Origin: Casuarina equisetifolia
Taxonomy: Eukaryota > Streptophyta > Magnoliopsida > Fagales > Casuarinaceae
Direction of reading: 5' to 3'
DNA: 64,000 bases
Assembly (NCBI GenBank): GCA_028551475.1
Contig: CM052360.1
Span: 22,824,682-22,888,681 of the forward strand
Notes under the pieces: generated by a model
Database searches by the model: none
What the model was told of the DNA's origin: nothing
What the model saw: the letters and a program-made list of their open reading frames with translations, nothing else
In this document: in pieces, positions 1 to 11,229 of the stretch
How positions within the stretch are numbered: the stretch's first letter is position 1
How the letters are laid out: each line of letters begins with the position of its first letter
Position numbers and translations under genes: made by a program

Positions 1-1390
1 ACCAACATTTGTATTTTTGGTTCCACTTTCACTTCATCTTTGTTTAATTTTATAGCAACCTAAGAAGAGGGGTGAATTAGGTTTCTCTTTAAAAATTCAC
101 TTCTAATTCGTGTTCAATAACTTTTTCAATCAAACAAACCAATCAAAGATAATTAAACACAAGAGAGATAAGACACAAGTTTACACGATGGTTCTGCCTT
201 TTTTCACCTTCCACCCTTTTTCTTCAACACAACCGGCTGAAGTCCACTTTACTATAGAGTTAGGAGAAACATTTTCCTACACTTTCCAACTCATTCTCAA
301 GGAGTCAAACAATCCTTACACCAAGGATCATAATTACAATGTGTCTTGAGACACACATCAACTAGTGAAAGTTTCTCAAACTTATTATAAACCTGAGCAA
401 TTCCCTTAAGATATGAAATATATATGGGAGATTGCTAAGCTAAAGGCTTTCTAATGATATCAATTTAAATAATCAAGCCCTAATCACGAAACCCCCAAAT
501 AATAGCAAAGTTAGGGTTTCAAATTTACAACCAAGTATATGTGCAAAACAATATTTAGAACCTAATTAGCACATATACAAGTAGAAATCTCTAGTAAACT
601 TAAAGAGTAATGAAATTAAAGAACTTTTTTTAGATTTCTCTTTAACTCAAGTTTCACAAGTTGTATATTTAGCTTCTTAAATAAATTTTCATTTTTACAA
701 ATCTGAGCAAGTTTGACACTAGTTTGTTCTTCTTTTTTAAGCTAAATAGATGAAAAACGCACCTCATTAACTCAAGAAACTAACCGTTTTGACTTTTAAT
801 TTTCTTCCCATTTTGAACTAATAGTGATTGGATTTTGAGTTGTTAGAGAGGTAGAAAGTTGAGACTGAGCTTACTTTTTTTTTTTTTTTTTGCTTAAAGA
901 CATTCAAAATTGGGCTTTAAAATGATTTTGTTTGATCAGTAACTTAAGTTACATAATCAGAGCTTTGTGGACCTTAAAAACGAGTTATTGGGTTCTCTCT
1001 CAAATCTTGCTCAATTCTTTTCAATCTTGAAACTAAACTTTCTAGGTCCTTCACAGATTGATAGAGCATCTTCTTTCTTACAAGAACCCTTTGAAATTAT
1101 CTTCAAAAACCCTCTAATCTGCTTCCAATTTCACTTTTGAGCAATTAGGGCTAGAACTTGAAGAACTTCACAATTTCTTCAAATTAAACTTCTCTGAGTG
1201 GTGGGTCTTCAATTTTTCTTCACAAAAATATTCTTCTCTTCATTAGCTTTTCAATGAGCTATTTTATGCCTTGATCGGAGGTAAAATGGGCGGCCAATTT
1301 TACTTGTGAAGTCATAGCATCATCATAGGTCGTTGGTTGAATTGGATTCGGGCTTGTTTGTGGATCATAAACACTTTTGGATCGCTAGTT
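1..1390. other. Intergenic AT-rich DNA, possible copia LTR edge at left
   Basis: No gene was recognised. Read on the minus strand, bases near 60-95 give the string AATTCACCCCTCTTCTTAGG. This resembles the conserved C-rich string often found at the LTR/leader junction of plant Ty1/copia elements, so the first few hundred bases may be the edge of a minus-strand copia LTR. A 79-codon ORF at 110-349 (+) runs through this stretch, has no recognisable domain and is probably chance. The rest, up to about 1,390, shows only AT-rich sequence and homopolymer runs. Confidence 0.3.
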
Positions 1391-1395
1391 GAGCC

Positions 1396-1558
1396 TTCTA
1401 GACTTGGGTTGAATTCTGGACTTGGGTCACGCTCTAGGCCAAGGTTGTGCTTTGGGCCTAGGTCCTGCTCTAGGCTGGGTTGCATTCTCTGGACTAGGTC
1501 GCACCTCTCTAGACTGGGTTACACACTCTGAACTGGGTTTGACTTGCAGACTGGGCTT
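1396..1558. repeat. Degenerate ~18-bp minisatellite
   Basis: About nine imperfect head-to-tail copies of a roughly 18-bp unit with the core CTGGGTTGCACTCTCTGG, alternating between 'gactgggtt', 'gacttgggt' and 'ctaggtc' variants. It is more GC-rich than its surroundings. It creates a spurious ORF (1337-1531, +) rich in repeated Leu-Gly/Ser-Arg, which I do not regard as a gene. Confidence 0.7.
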
Positions 1559-1689
1559 ATTCTAACCCAATTTCCTGTATACAATTTCAACATTATTTTT
1601 CTTATGAAACCTATAAATAATCAAATATTAATTATAATATTTTTATATTATAATTCTCATTTTTCTCATCATCAAAATGTTTATATATT

Positions 1690-4600
1690 CTAATATTATT
1701 AAAATATATTCCAACAATCTTAAACAAGTTCCACCCAAGGGGAATGAGGGCTAAAATAGCTTGTAAACCCCATTGTGTTTCTTTACTCTCAAGTAGTTCT
1801 TCCTTGTGGAAAAGTGCATTGGTTGCCTTATTCTCACAACTTAGCTTATATTCAATCATGAAATTAAAATCCCTCATCTTCACTAACCATTTTTGTTGAG
1901 TCGGTGTGGTAATCATTTGTTTCCAAAGATGCTTTAGACCTTTTTTATCAATTCTTACAATGAACTTCTGCCTAATAAGGTAATTCTTCCATTTATTTAC
2001 TGCCACTACCATTACCATTAGTTCTTTTTCATAAGTTGATAGAAGTGCATTCCTCCTTGAGAACGTTTAGCTAAAGAAGGCTATAGGATGCCTTTCTTAA
2101 GAAAGTATTACTTTAATTTTGGCCCTAGAAGCATTACATTTTAACATAAATTCCTTTTCAAAGTTGAGTAACACTAATACTAGTGCTGAGGCGATTGCTT
2201 TCTTCAACTCTTCAAATGCTTTCTTGTTGCCAAATTCCATTGAAAATTATTTTTTTTAATAGGGTTATTAAAGGAGTTGTAATTCGCATATAATTTGCAA
2301 TGAAATTTTTGTAATAGCTTATCAATCCTAAGAACCAATGGGATTCATTGACTTAAGTAGGCTTAGCCTAGTCTATCATGTCATGGATCTTTTCCTCATC
2401 CACTACCACTCCTTCTACACTAATAACATGCCCTAAGTATTTGATAGATGGTTGTCCAAAAGAACATTTACTCCTTTTAACGAATAACATATGGTCCTTT
2501 AGACTTTTAAGCACTTTCTCAACATGCTCCAAGTGTTTTTTCCAACTCTTGCTGTAAATAAATATATCATAAAAAAAATTTAACATAAATTTTCTTAAAA
2601 ACTCTTTGAAAACCACATTTATTAGTGCCTAAAATGTTGAAAGGGCATTATATAGTCCAAAAGGCATCACCAAGTATTTGTAATAGCCTTTGTGTGTTTG
2701 AAAAGCAGTTTTATACATGTCTTTAAGTTACATCCTTATCTGATGGTGACCTAATCTGAAATTTAACTTGGTAAAAACCTGAGCTTCATGTAACTCATCC
2801 ATGAGGTCCATGTAACTCATCCATGAGCTCCTCCACCATAGGAATAAAAAACTTATCTTTAATTGTTAGCTTATTAAGTGCTCTATAGTCTACACAAAGT
2901 CTCCATGACCTATTTTGTTTTCTAACCAAAGGTACTAGTGAGAAATAGGGACTAATGCCTGGTCTAATGGCCCCTAAGTCTAGCAATTAAGCCACCATCT
3001 TTTCTAAATAATTTTTTTATAATGTAGGTAGTGATAAAGTCTAGAAGTAATTGACTCACTTCTTTCTTTAAGGGGTATGTAATGATTGAACTCTCTTGGC
3101 AAAGGAAACCCTTTAGGTCTCTCAAATAACCTTGTGTATTTTTATAATACCCTTTGAAGTTTTTATCCATTCCCAAACCTTCAATTATTTCCATGAAACA
3201 ATTACTAATATCCAAGGAAAATAATTTTGGCTTTACGACAGCTTGTATGTGCAATAATAGTCCTACTCCTGCCTATTTAATCTTTTTACAAATGTGTTCC
3301 CCATCTACCAGCTAAGTTTCCCCTGGTTTCACCCCCCAACGAATAACTTTCATTGAATCAACATAGAAGGTCATCCTCATTTCCTTAAGGTTCCATACAA
3401 TGTCTCTTAATGTACGCAACCATTGATTTCCCAACACTACTTCTAAACTTGGTATATGGAGCAATAAGAGATCTAACTTCATTCTTGCTTTCTGTATTAC
3501 TACCTTAACCCCTTTACAAAAACCTTCACTCTTCAACATATCACCATTAGTAACCACTACTTCCACATTCTTCCCACCATCAACCTTTAGCCCCCACTTC
3601 TAGCCAACCTTATACTCAAGAAGCTATGAGTATTATTGCTTCCATTAGGATACAAGCCTTATTAGCTTCCCCTTCAAAGCTTCCCATCATCCTTCTTGTA
3701 TTTAGAGTTGTATCACCTCTCATAACTCTTAATGAAATTTTTAGAGTAAGATCCACCATTTCTTGTTCTTCCTCTACCATTTCTAGCACTACATTTTCCT
3801 CCTCATTATGATCATCATCCATTTCTTCTACTACCAACCTAAGCAATTTATTTTTACAACGATGGCCCGACATGAATTTTTCATCACATTTGGAGCAAAG
3901 TCTTTTTTCTTTCCTTTCTTGTATCTCTTTGGGGCTCAGTTTATTTGGAGTTTTTGAAGGCCATGAAGTTTTACCCTAAACTTTGCTAGGTTAAGCCATA
4001 ACCCTAGGTGAAAACATCCTTTCCTCCTTAGGTGAAATACTTATGTCTTCCCACAAACAAGCTAACCCTATTACATCAGCTAAGTCTTGAGGTTTTGTTG
4101 ATTGAATTTCTTTCCTAAGGCCTTCCTTTAACCTAGCTACGAAATAAGTAACTTCCTGCTCATCATTCACATAATCGACTTTTAAAAAGAGCTACATGTA
4201 CTGAACCTTATATTCCTCCACAATGCTTGTTCGTTGCAAGTTAATTAGGTCTATAAGGCTCTTAGTAAAATAATGGCCCATAATATCTTATGAAAGCATC
4301 CTTAAGGTTTAGCCATGAGATTGGTTATCCTTTAGCTTTCTTTTGTAACCATTCCACACATAAGTGAGTTTCATCATCCAAGTGCCAAGATGCAATTGAT
4401 ACCTTATCCCTTTCTCTTGTATTATTAAATCTAAAAAACTCTTATGCTCTACAAATCCAACTCGTTGAATCATTTCCTCTAGCAAAATGAGACAAATCAA
4501 ATCTAGGATTATTCTACTATCTTTCCTGCTCATTGTTATCTTTACCACCACTTATATTATTTTTACCATTCCACTCCCGCCTCCTATCAAAGTAGTCATG

Positions 4601-4957
4601 AAGCTCATCTTCCTCAAATTCCTCTTCTTATTCTTCTTCTTCCTCCATTTTAATTTGCTTGTCCTTTGAACCCAAAATAAACCCAACTTTCTTTTGATTA
4701 AAACCCTCATACTTTCTTTTCTTTCTTTCACTAGGAATTTCACAACATTTTTGGAACCCTAGCATCATATCCTTCATTTCCTTTGTCGTTGCATCTTGTT
4801 TTGATAACTTTTTGCAAACACCAATTATTTTCCTCTATTTTACAATCACTAGCTTCTAAACACTTCTCCATCTCAATTTGGCGACGATCCATCTCATCAC
4901 AGATTCGCACCTATATTTAGTTGACCATGGTTTTCCTAACCTTGGATACCAAATTGT
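1690..4957 (-). mobile_element. Degenerate Ty3/gypsy retrotransposon remnant
   Basis: Read on the minus strand, gypsy gag-pol domains occur in the canonical order but are broken by many stops and frameshifts. There is a gag region (about 4,900-3,950), a CCHC-type zinc knuckle (CSKCDEKFMSGHRC, about 3,850-3,900), and a retropepsin-like segment (3,566-3,312, with VVLGNQWLRTL). Reverse transcriptase follows (2,986-2,370, with CVDYRALNKLTIKDKF and YSKSWKKHLEHVEKVLKSLK), then an RNase H-like end (2,018-1,740, with TPTQQKWLVKM). The RT active-site motif is FYD rather than the usual FDD/YDD, so it is catalytically dead. A primer-binding-like TTTGGTATCC sits near 4,944-4,955, which suggests the 5' LTR lay to its right. 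No integrase was found beyond RNase H in this orientation. Confidence 0.85.
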
Positions 4958-5920
4958 CATGGATTAAATCTGCGTTCCCTCCTAATGGCCAACAAAATTG
5001 CAATGTAAAATCTAAACTACAATCTGACTTTGATTTCCTTTTCTTTGTAGCTATCTTTGCAATTAAAAACCACAATAACACCACAAACATTCAAGAGAAA
5101 TTGTAAAGGAACATATATCCACATCAAGTGGACATGGCACACCTACATTTAGAGGACACAACACTCCTGCATTGGCAAGGGGCATAACATCGGCAACACA
5201 ACAGACTTTTCTGCATAAAAGGTTCTAGGGTTCATCGTGAACAAATCTCCCAATTAACGATAGTTTGTGCATTTACTATTATGTGCTTCACTTACATCTC
5301 AAACATTATACACACAAAAGGGTTTTGGGCCTAGTCTTGCCCAAACCATATTTCACAAAGGCTCACATGGGAGCCCACAAAACAACTAATGCAGCAAACA
5401 AAGCCTGCTGCAATTATGCCCGTGACAATTAAATTGATATATTTCCATGAAACACTCAAATAATGTTGCATGATATCTATTTTTTTCCAAAGTTGTACAG
5501 TTTCTCCACGCTAGATATTTGAATTTACATTCTGTTGCCAGGAAGCAGCTACGAACCCTGCATCTGAGACTTTCTTCACAAACTCGTAAACTAAGGAATT
5601 TGTGCTTCGATGGCCGCTCAAGATCCGGTCTTGAAGTTGCAAGAGGCGTCAAAGGTTTGGAGGGTTGATGCGTTTGCTCGAAAGCGGATGGACAAGCCGC
5701 CGTCCTTATCATTCACTTACATCTCTAAAAAGGGAATCAAGTGAAAAATTTTCTTTTGCTTTAAAAGAATGATAAAGCGAAGCATCTTCCTTTTATTTGA
5801 TAAAGCAACAAAGGCATGGATCTTCTTTCTCTTTAATAAAGCAACAAAATAAAAATTATTTTAGTAATAAATGATTTTTGTTCTTTATTTTCACTTTGAT
5901 TGTTTCTTAGCCAAGCGACC
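4958..5920. other. Intergenic, possible decayed LTR sequence
   Basis: This stretch starts just right of the gypsy primer-binding-like site and may include the 5' LTR of the minus-strand gypsy, but I could not find a matching second LTR to prove it. A 108-codon minus ORF (5,386-5,712) has no recognisable domain. A short imperfect repeat around 'gataaagcaacaaa' occurs near 5,770-5,850. No supportable gene. Confidence 0.3.
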
Positions 5921-5929
5921 AAGACTATG

Positions 5930-7010
5930 GATAATCTATATCATGCAGCACCAGTTGGGCCGTTACAGCTGCTCTCAATTTTCTCTCAACTATGGACTAA
6001 CATTTCAATGAATTCCATTAAAGCTTTACCCTCGTGGTAAGGAAAGCTATCCATCCATGTAGTAGTTAATCGGCTTTCAAAGTATATTCACTTTGTTCCC
6101 ATCAGGAATCCGCACATAGCTCCGATCGTGGCCTAAATTTCTCTGATATGATCTTCAAACGTTGTGGCATGCCACAATCCATAGTTTGTAACTGGAGAGC
6201 AACGTTTATCAATACCTTTTTGAATGAAGTTGTGCAGCCTACAAGATAGACAGTTCAATTTTTTATCTCAACTTTTGGACAGCCAAGCACACGTGAAACG
6301 ATTCTATGACCCCAAAACGAGAAAAATGCAATTTGAAGTTGGAGACTGAGTCTACCTTTGGCCGCAGTCATACGGGAAAAAGACATTAGCCCTTAAGAGG
6401 TCACTGAAACTATCTCTCAGGTATTATAGTTTCACTGAAACGATTCTATGACCCCAAAACGAGAAAAATGCAATTTGAAGTTGGAGACTGAGTCTACCTT
6501 TGGCCGCAGTCATACGGGAAAAAGACATTAGCCCTTAAGAGGTCACTGAAACTATCTCTCAGGTATTATAGTCTATATGAGATTCTGCAGAAGGTAGATA
6601 ATGGGGCATACATGCTCAATCTACCAAAGGGGTCCAAAACACGCCCAATTGTTCATGCTTCCTAACTTAGAAAACATGTGAAGACCTATAATACTGGGGT
6701 ATGCCCGTTTGTTTCTGCACTCAAATTTTTATTAAATCAATTTACCATTTTAGATTTTAAAAAAAAAAACGTGGGGACTTTATGCAAATCCAATAGAAGT
6801 ACCCCAAATTTCCGAGAAAGAGGACTGCACGGTAGGTTCTCCCAAGGCCATCCTTGGTTGCCACACCAAAAAGGGCAAGTAGGAAGTATTTATTCGCTGC
6901 AATGGTCTCTTGCCATTTGATACCACATGGGAAGAAGTTGACAGAAATCAAGTGCAGTTTCCAACACTGAACCTCGAGGATCTAGAAGGAGAGACGAGTT
7001 GTGTGACAAC
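5930..7010 (+). mobile_element. Ty3/gypsy (chromovirus-type) integrase and chromodomain remnant
   Basis: On the plus strand, conceptual translation around 5,950-6,240 matches a gypsy integrase core, for example VVVDRLSKYTHFVPI-like and MIFKRCGMPQSIV-like strings in shifting frames. It is followed at 6,330-6,680 by the integrase C-terminal region (KTLALKRSLKLSLRYY). A chromodomain-like tail at 6,895-6,995 reads NGLLPFDTTWEEVDRNQVQ. Stops and frameshifts are frequent, so this is a dead 3' half of a chromovirus. The gag, protease and RT parts are absent. It lies in the opposite orientation to the gypsy remnant on its left, so the two are separate insertions. Confidence 0.8.
6295..6572. repeat. 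Perfect 142-bp direct tandem duplication
   Basis: Bases 6,295-6,430 recur without a mismatch at 6,437-6,572 (period 142 bp, six-base filler ttcact between the identical blocks). The duplicated stretch lies in the integrase C-terminal region of the gypsy remnant. The surrounding element is heavily mutated while the two units are identical, so the duplication is far younger than the element, or is an assembly artefact. Confidence 0.95.
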
Positions 7011-8140
7011 AAACAATGGGCCGAATATCAAGGGTAAGGATGCGCATACAAGTAAAGGACTGTTGATATGACTTAGCATAGTCATTGTGAGGGGAAGGCG
7101 TGAAACGCTTCAACTTGTGACAGTCTTCAGCAAACAAGAGGAAAACTTCAGCGGGCCATTTGAACAGAAGCACCATGGGCATGCATGTTGGTCGGCCTAA
7201 GTGGGGGTTGTAGTTTCTTAAGCAGAGAGAGTAGGAAAATGTCTTAGTAGTGTTAGCGTAGGCCAGTGGGTTGAGTTGGGACAAGTCTCTTCTTATTATG
7301 TCATCTTGGTAGTACGCTGAGCAGGACAGCTATTTTAAGAACAGGGGAAGCATTTTTGTATAGCTTTTAGAATCTATTGAAACCTTGATGCTGGGCTTCC
7401 CTCAAATGAGCCCATGTATTCTCTTTCGGTTGATCATCATAACATAGGAAGAAAGAAGAATCTTTCTTCCGTCTTCCTTGAGGAGCAACCACTTCAACGT
7501 CCCCGTATTCGATCCATCACAGTGGGCCATTACACATTGTTCTTTGAAGGCAAAAAATCAAATCTTGCCCTTTGGAAGGGTGAAGTAATTTCTTTTGAAA
7601 AAGCGTTAAAGACATTTTTAAGACTTAATTGAAGTGCTAATAAGGGTAACTTTCACATCTGGCGTTACAACAAGTGTTAGAGACAATATGTTGCATGCTT
7701 TCATGGGAGAAAAGCCCTCTTCCACTAAGCTTCTTTGGAGTCTAATTGATCCATTAGAAATATTACAAATGATAGATGTATATTTGAATGAAAAATATTT
7801 TTAGTTGGATATTATATACGTAAAAATTTGTGAATAATGAATTGTAAAATAATCATTGAAATCTCATATTCGTGTTACTTGAAGTCACGTAAACCGAAAA
7901 ATTATATGAATATGAATTATATAAGCATTTGAGAATTAAGAGATAGCTTAGTCTTCTAATCTGTGGACAAAAGTTTCTACCATAGAGCTTGGTGTAACTG
8001 CAATATTTCTTTAGATATAATGTGAAATTTAATTCCAGGATATGGGCAATGCTCATTTAATATGAATAACATGTGTGTTGCCTCAAACGGTTGGAAACGG
8101 CTTTATCATTCATTTTATGATAGTTTATCATGGGAATAAT
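7010..8140. other. Spacer with cupredoxin-array intergenic repeat
   Basis: No supportable gene. The part from about 7,540 to 7,860 is homologous to the spacer downstream of cupredoxin copy 2 (about 27,330-27,560) and to spacers downstream of copies 3, 4 and 5 (near 31,840, 40,306 and 44,600). Bases 7,790-7,860 also match 25,195-25,282 upstream of copy 2. It therefore represents the intergenic unit of the array, but no gene copy survives on its left. Confidence 0.6.
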
Positions 8141-8144
8141 CCGT

Positions 8145-9375
8145 CATCACTATGTCAGCCAAAGTCTAACGAGCTCTTAGACATTAGTTCTGACTTCTAC
8201 CTCACGTTTCTACTTCTGCTCAATTAAAGATCAGTCCTTACTAGATTTCCATTAAGCACTGGCTTTTTGGTTCAACTTAGTACATCAGAAAGAGCGCAAA
8301 ATGATGATGACAGTTTTAGCTAACCAAATCTTCGTCGAAAGAAATATTCCTTCCACTTTCCCTAACCCTGACCCATTCCTTCAATAAAACATACTTTACA
8401 GCCGCTTGGAAATCTGTTAATGGAAATTTTTAGTGCTTCGGTAATGTTGTTCGAGGTTCTGCTTTGCCAAGTTATGCTCATCTTTCTTTAAAAAATACTA
8501 ATTAAAGAGTGAAATACCGAGATAATAGAAAAATACAATGAATTGTAATAAAATGATTTCCGATACATTTGTTTGTACAATAGGTGTCAATTTATAATGT
8601 TACAAAGATTAGTAAGAATCGGAAATGTGGTTGATACAATTTATGGCTGATTTGATGAGAGATAAGGAGATTGTATTGAGAAATTGGTTTTTGAAAAACT
8701 TCCTTATCTTGTCTTGAATATTCAGTTGGGAATAGCAGAGAGATGATTTGAATTTTGAATTCCTTCCTTCTTGGATTGCTTGATTGCCTAGACTTGATGA
8801 CTTGGTTGAAGGTACGACCTAATTTTTTAATGAAATATTTTGAGTTTATAACAGCGTTCCCAACTGCAATACCATCGCTAGCAAATATTTTGCTTCATCT
8901 TCCTTTTAGAAGGCGTGAAATATGCAGGAGGAACAGAATTCACGAAAGAAAAAGAGAAAAGGTCCAAGTGAAGACTGAATCATGATACATAGGACTTACC
9001 ACCAAAGTCTACAAGTAAAATTTCAATATTTCACCCACCACATCTGGGAAAAAGAGTAAATTTGGCGGTTTTGCACTATGCTTTTTTCCTTGTCTCTCCT
9101 TGCTCGCCTAAATTACAAAAGAGGTGGCTAATTTGATATTCTTTTTCCTGGAAACGGGTTGCTATTCCTGCCCTCGGACAGGAATGTTAGCCGGAGAACA
9201 CAGAAGAAAAAGGGAAGTCGGAATGGCAGGTTGACTGATGAAAAACATTGAACTTAACGGAGCATTTGACTTTGCTTTTTCAGTTTTCTGCCTACCAAAT
9301 ACAGGAACAGGTCCACTAAGCCGATTTTCACACGCTTTCCCTCGGAACTCACTCTTCGGCTCCTCTATTTAAATA
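8145..9375 (+). promoter_or_regulatory. Promoter region of cupredoxin copy 1
   Basis: A distal block (about 8,145-8,465) is homologous to the regions 640-860 bp upstream of copies 3-6, including a degenerate form of the shared CACGTCAGCC element at 8,148-8,160. A proximal block (about 8,905-9,000, around 'atatgcaggagg' and 'atcatgatacatag') is shared with all other copies. The TATA box is TATTTAAATA at 9,366-9,375. Between the blocks, roughly 8,480-8,840 is extra sequence not seen in copies 3 and 4, probably an insertion of unknown type. Confidence 0.6.
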
Positions 9376-9466
9376 CCCCTTAACTCGTCTTGTCCATCCC
9401 AACATCTGGTTTTTCAATCTTCTACCATTCCTCCTCTTTCTTTAACTTGTTTCTGGTAAAGAACAT

Positions 9467-9770
9467 TATTACGGTCCTAAAGGTAATTGAACCTGCTATA
9501 CCAACAATCTTAAGCTTTTTGGCTCAATGGCTGGGTTCGTTACATTTAATATTAGAGCCAAACCCCACATTCGGAGTTTAAACCACAAAAGGGGCGACCT
9601 ATGGAAAGGACTACTTAGCGAAAAACGTCATGGGCCAAAGGGGTGCCTAAACACATAGGGCCAATGTGAAGCTGTTGTGGAGTGGGCTGTCGGGGCATCA
9701 ATTGCGGAGTGTGGTGGAATGTTACAGTCCTAAAAGTAATTGAACCCGCTCAATGGTTGGGTTCATTATA
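9467..9770 (+). mobile_element. TRIM (miniature LTR retrotransposon), copy A
   Basis: A 304-bp element with direct terminal repeats and no coding capacity. The left repeat is 9,467-9,544 (78 bp) and the right repeat is 9,720-9,770 (about 51 bp, internally shortened). Both share the core gtcctaaaggtaattgaacc, and the full form starts TGTTAC and ends near TTACA. Just inside the left repeat is a degraded primer-binding site (attagagcca; compare TGGTATCAGAGCC, complementary to initiator Met-tRNA). The flanks AACAT and GACAT look like a 5-bp target-site duplication with one mismatch. The element ends five bases before the ATG of cupredoxin copy 1. Confidence 0.75.
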
Positions 9771-9775
9771 GACAT

Positions 9776-10826
9776 ATGGGTGGTTTCACTTCTGCTCAGT
9801 GCCTCATCCTGCTCGCCACTGCCTCTCCGTTGGCAGTTTGTACGGCTAACAGGATTGGCAGTGGAGCTATAATAGTAGTTGGCCTTACAGGGGAGGCTCC
9901 AATCCCCCAAAACATACACAAGCTCCAAGGAAGATCATCGTGGGCGGTTCAGAGGGCTGGCACTTCAACTTCAGCTACACTGATTGGGCTCTCGAAAATG
10001 GTCGCTTTTACCTAAACGACACCTTGGGTGAGTCGACATTCCTCCTTGACCATCTTGTTTGTATGAATTTGGTTTTGTTGATGTTACCCCTCAAAGCATA
10101 ACCCGACTACTATCACTCATCAAGGCTAATTGAAAACAAAACATAGCTTGCATGGTTATTAACGTATCCTCTTGCAACTAACGTAAGTTGCATGTTTTGT
10201 ATTAAAAATATTACATTTCTTGACAAACCCTTTTTGAATTATGAACTTTATGCATGCAGGTGTCTTTCTCAGCTTAGATTTTCATATCATATTAAAAAAA
10301 TTATTCTTACTTATCCAAAAGTTAACCCAAGAATAAAAAAGGTATTTTTCTATTTATAATGACTTCTCAAACAAGATTTAAACAATATAAAATGTTTTTC
10401 AGATCATTCTTAACGTATCATGTTTCTCATTTTTTTGCGCACTGGTTTTCACGTTCTTGTTGCTGTTCTAAAACTTATATGTTCACTTTCGCCATAGTGT
10501 GTATTCTTCTAATACAAGATTCGAAATATGAGTTTCTGTATGCTGAGAATGAGGTTGTTGCAGTTTTCAAGTATGCTCCACCTACCGACAATACAACGAT
10601 CCCTCACAGTGTATACCTGCTGCAAAGCCTTCGGAGCTACTTGACGTGCAATTTAACAGGAGCACAGATGCTGGCCAACGAGACACAAGGAGATGGGGAG
10701 GGCTTCGAGTTCGTTCTGACAAAGTGGAAGCCTCACTATTTTGCATGCGGTATGCACGATGGCGCCCATTGCAAATTTGGACAGACGAAGTTCTTTGTGT
10801 TGCCAATGCTTCATTCGTATTGGTAA
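9776..10826 (+). pseudogene. Cupredoxin (phytocyanin-like) copy 1, frameshifted
   Basis: Two exons, 9,776-10,027 and 10,564-10,826, are split by a 536-bp GT-AG intron at the same place as in the other copies. Exon 1 is 252 nt where copy 2 has 253. A single base is missing just after the signal peptide (aacaggattgg versus aacaaggattgg), so the frame shifts at about residue 25 and stops at 10,013-10,015 after roughly 79 codons. Exon 2 is still open and encodes the copper-site half of the domain (PHSVYLL, FACGMHDGAHC). The axial region reads GQTK instead of GQMK, and LLQSLRS replaces LLPSLRS. A TRIM element is inserted immediately before the ATG. The sequence is closest to copy 2. I call it a recently dead gene; a sequencing error in one base is the only alternative. 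Confidence 0.85.
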
Positions 10827-11225
10827 TTGATAGAGAAAGTGACGACGGGAGCTTATTTTTGGTTGCTTTAATGTTTCATTGCTGTTGACTAAGAATCAAA
10901 TCTCCATTTTTTTATCCGTTTCCTTATACACAATGTAACGAGTTCTTTAACATTGAGAGATGACAGTGGATAAGTGTTCCTGTTATGTTAGACAGAGAGG
11001 TTGTAGCTTTGTATCCTTCTTTGTTCTTACAATTTCCTCAGACATTCAAATAAGCTGATTTCTCATGTAATAGAAATCAATTTATTTTTTCTATGTTGTA
11101 TCAAAGTCTCAATTTGGAATAAAATATTTGTTGCTTGGCAGAAAATAAAATAACCTATTTGTATGTTGAAAGGGAGAAAAGAAAAAACTAAATAAGAATT
11201 TTGTGGAATTGCTTGTCTTTACATA
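10827..11225. other. 3' flank of cupredoxin copy 1
   Basis: Homologous to the 3' flank of copy 2 (26,839-27,250), including shared strings such as gagcttatttttggttgctt and cacaatgtaacgagttcttta. It presumably contains the 3' UTR. No separate gene. Confidence 0.6.
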
Positions 11226-11229
11226 TAAG

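Noticed and set aside
1396-1558. CRISPR-like array
   Set aside because: The units abut without spacers and are degenerate. This is a minisatellite in a plant genome.
10582-10888. ORFs in other frames across cupredoxin exon 2, recurring in copies 2, 3, 4 and 6
   Set aside because: The same shadow ORFs recur because the exon recurs. The cupredoxin frame shows clear domain residues, and the shadows show none.
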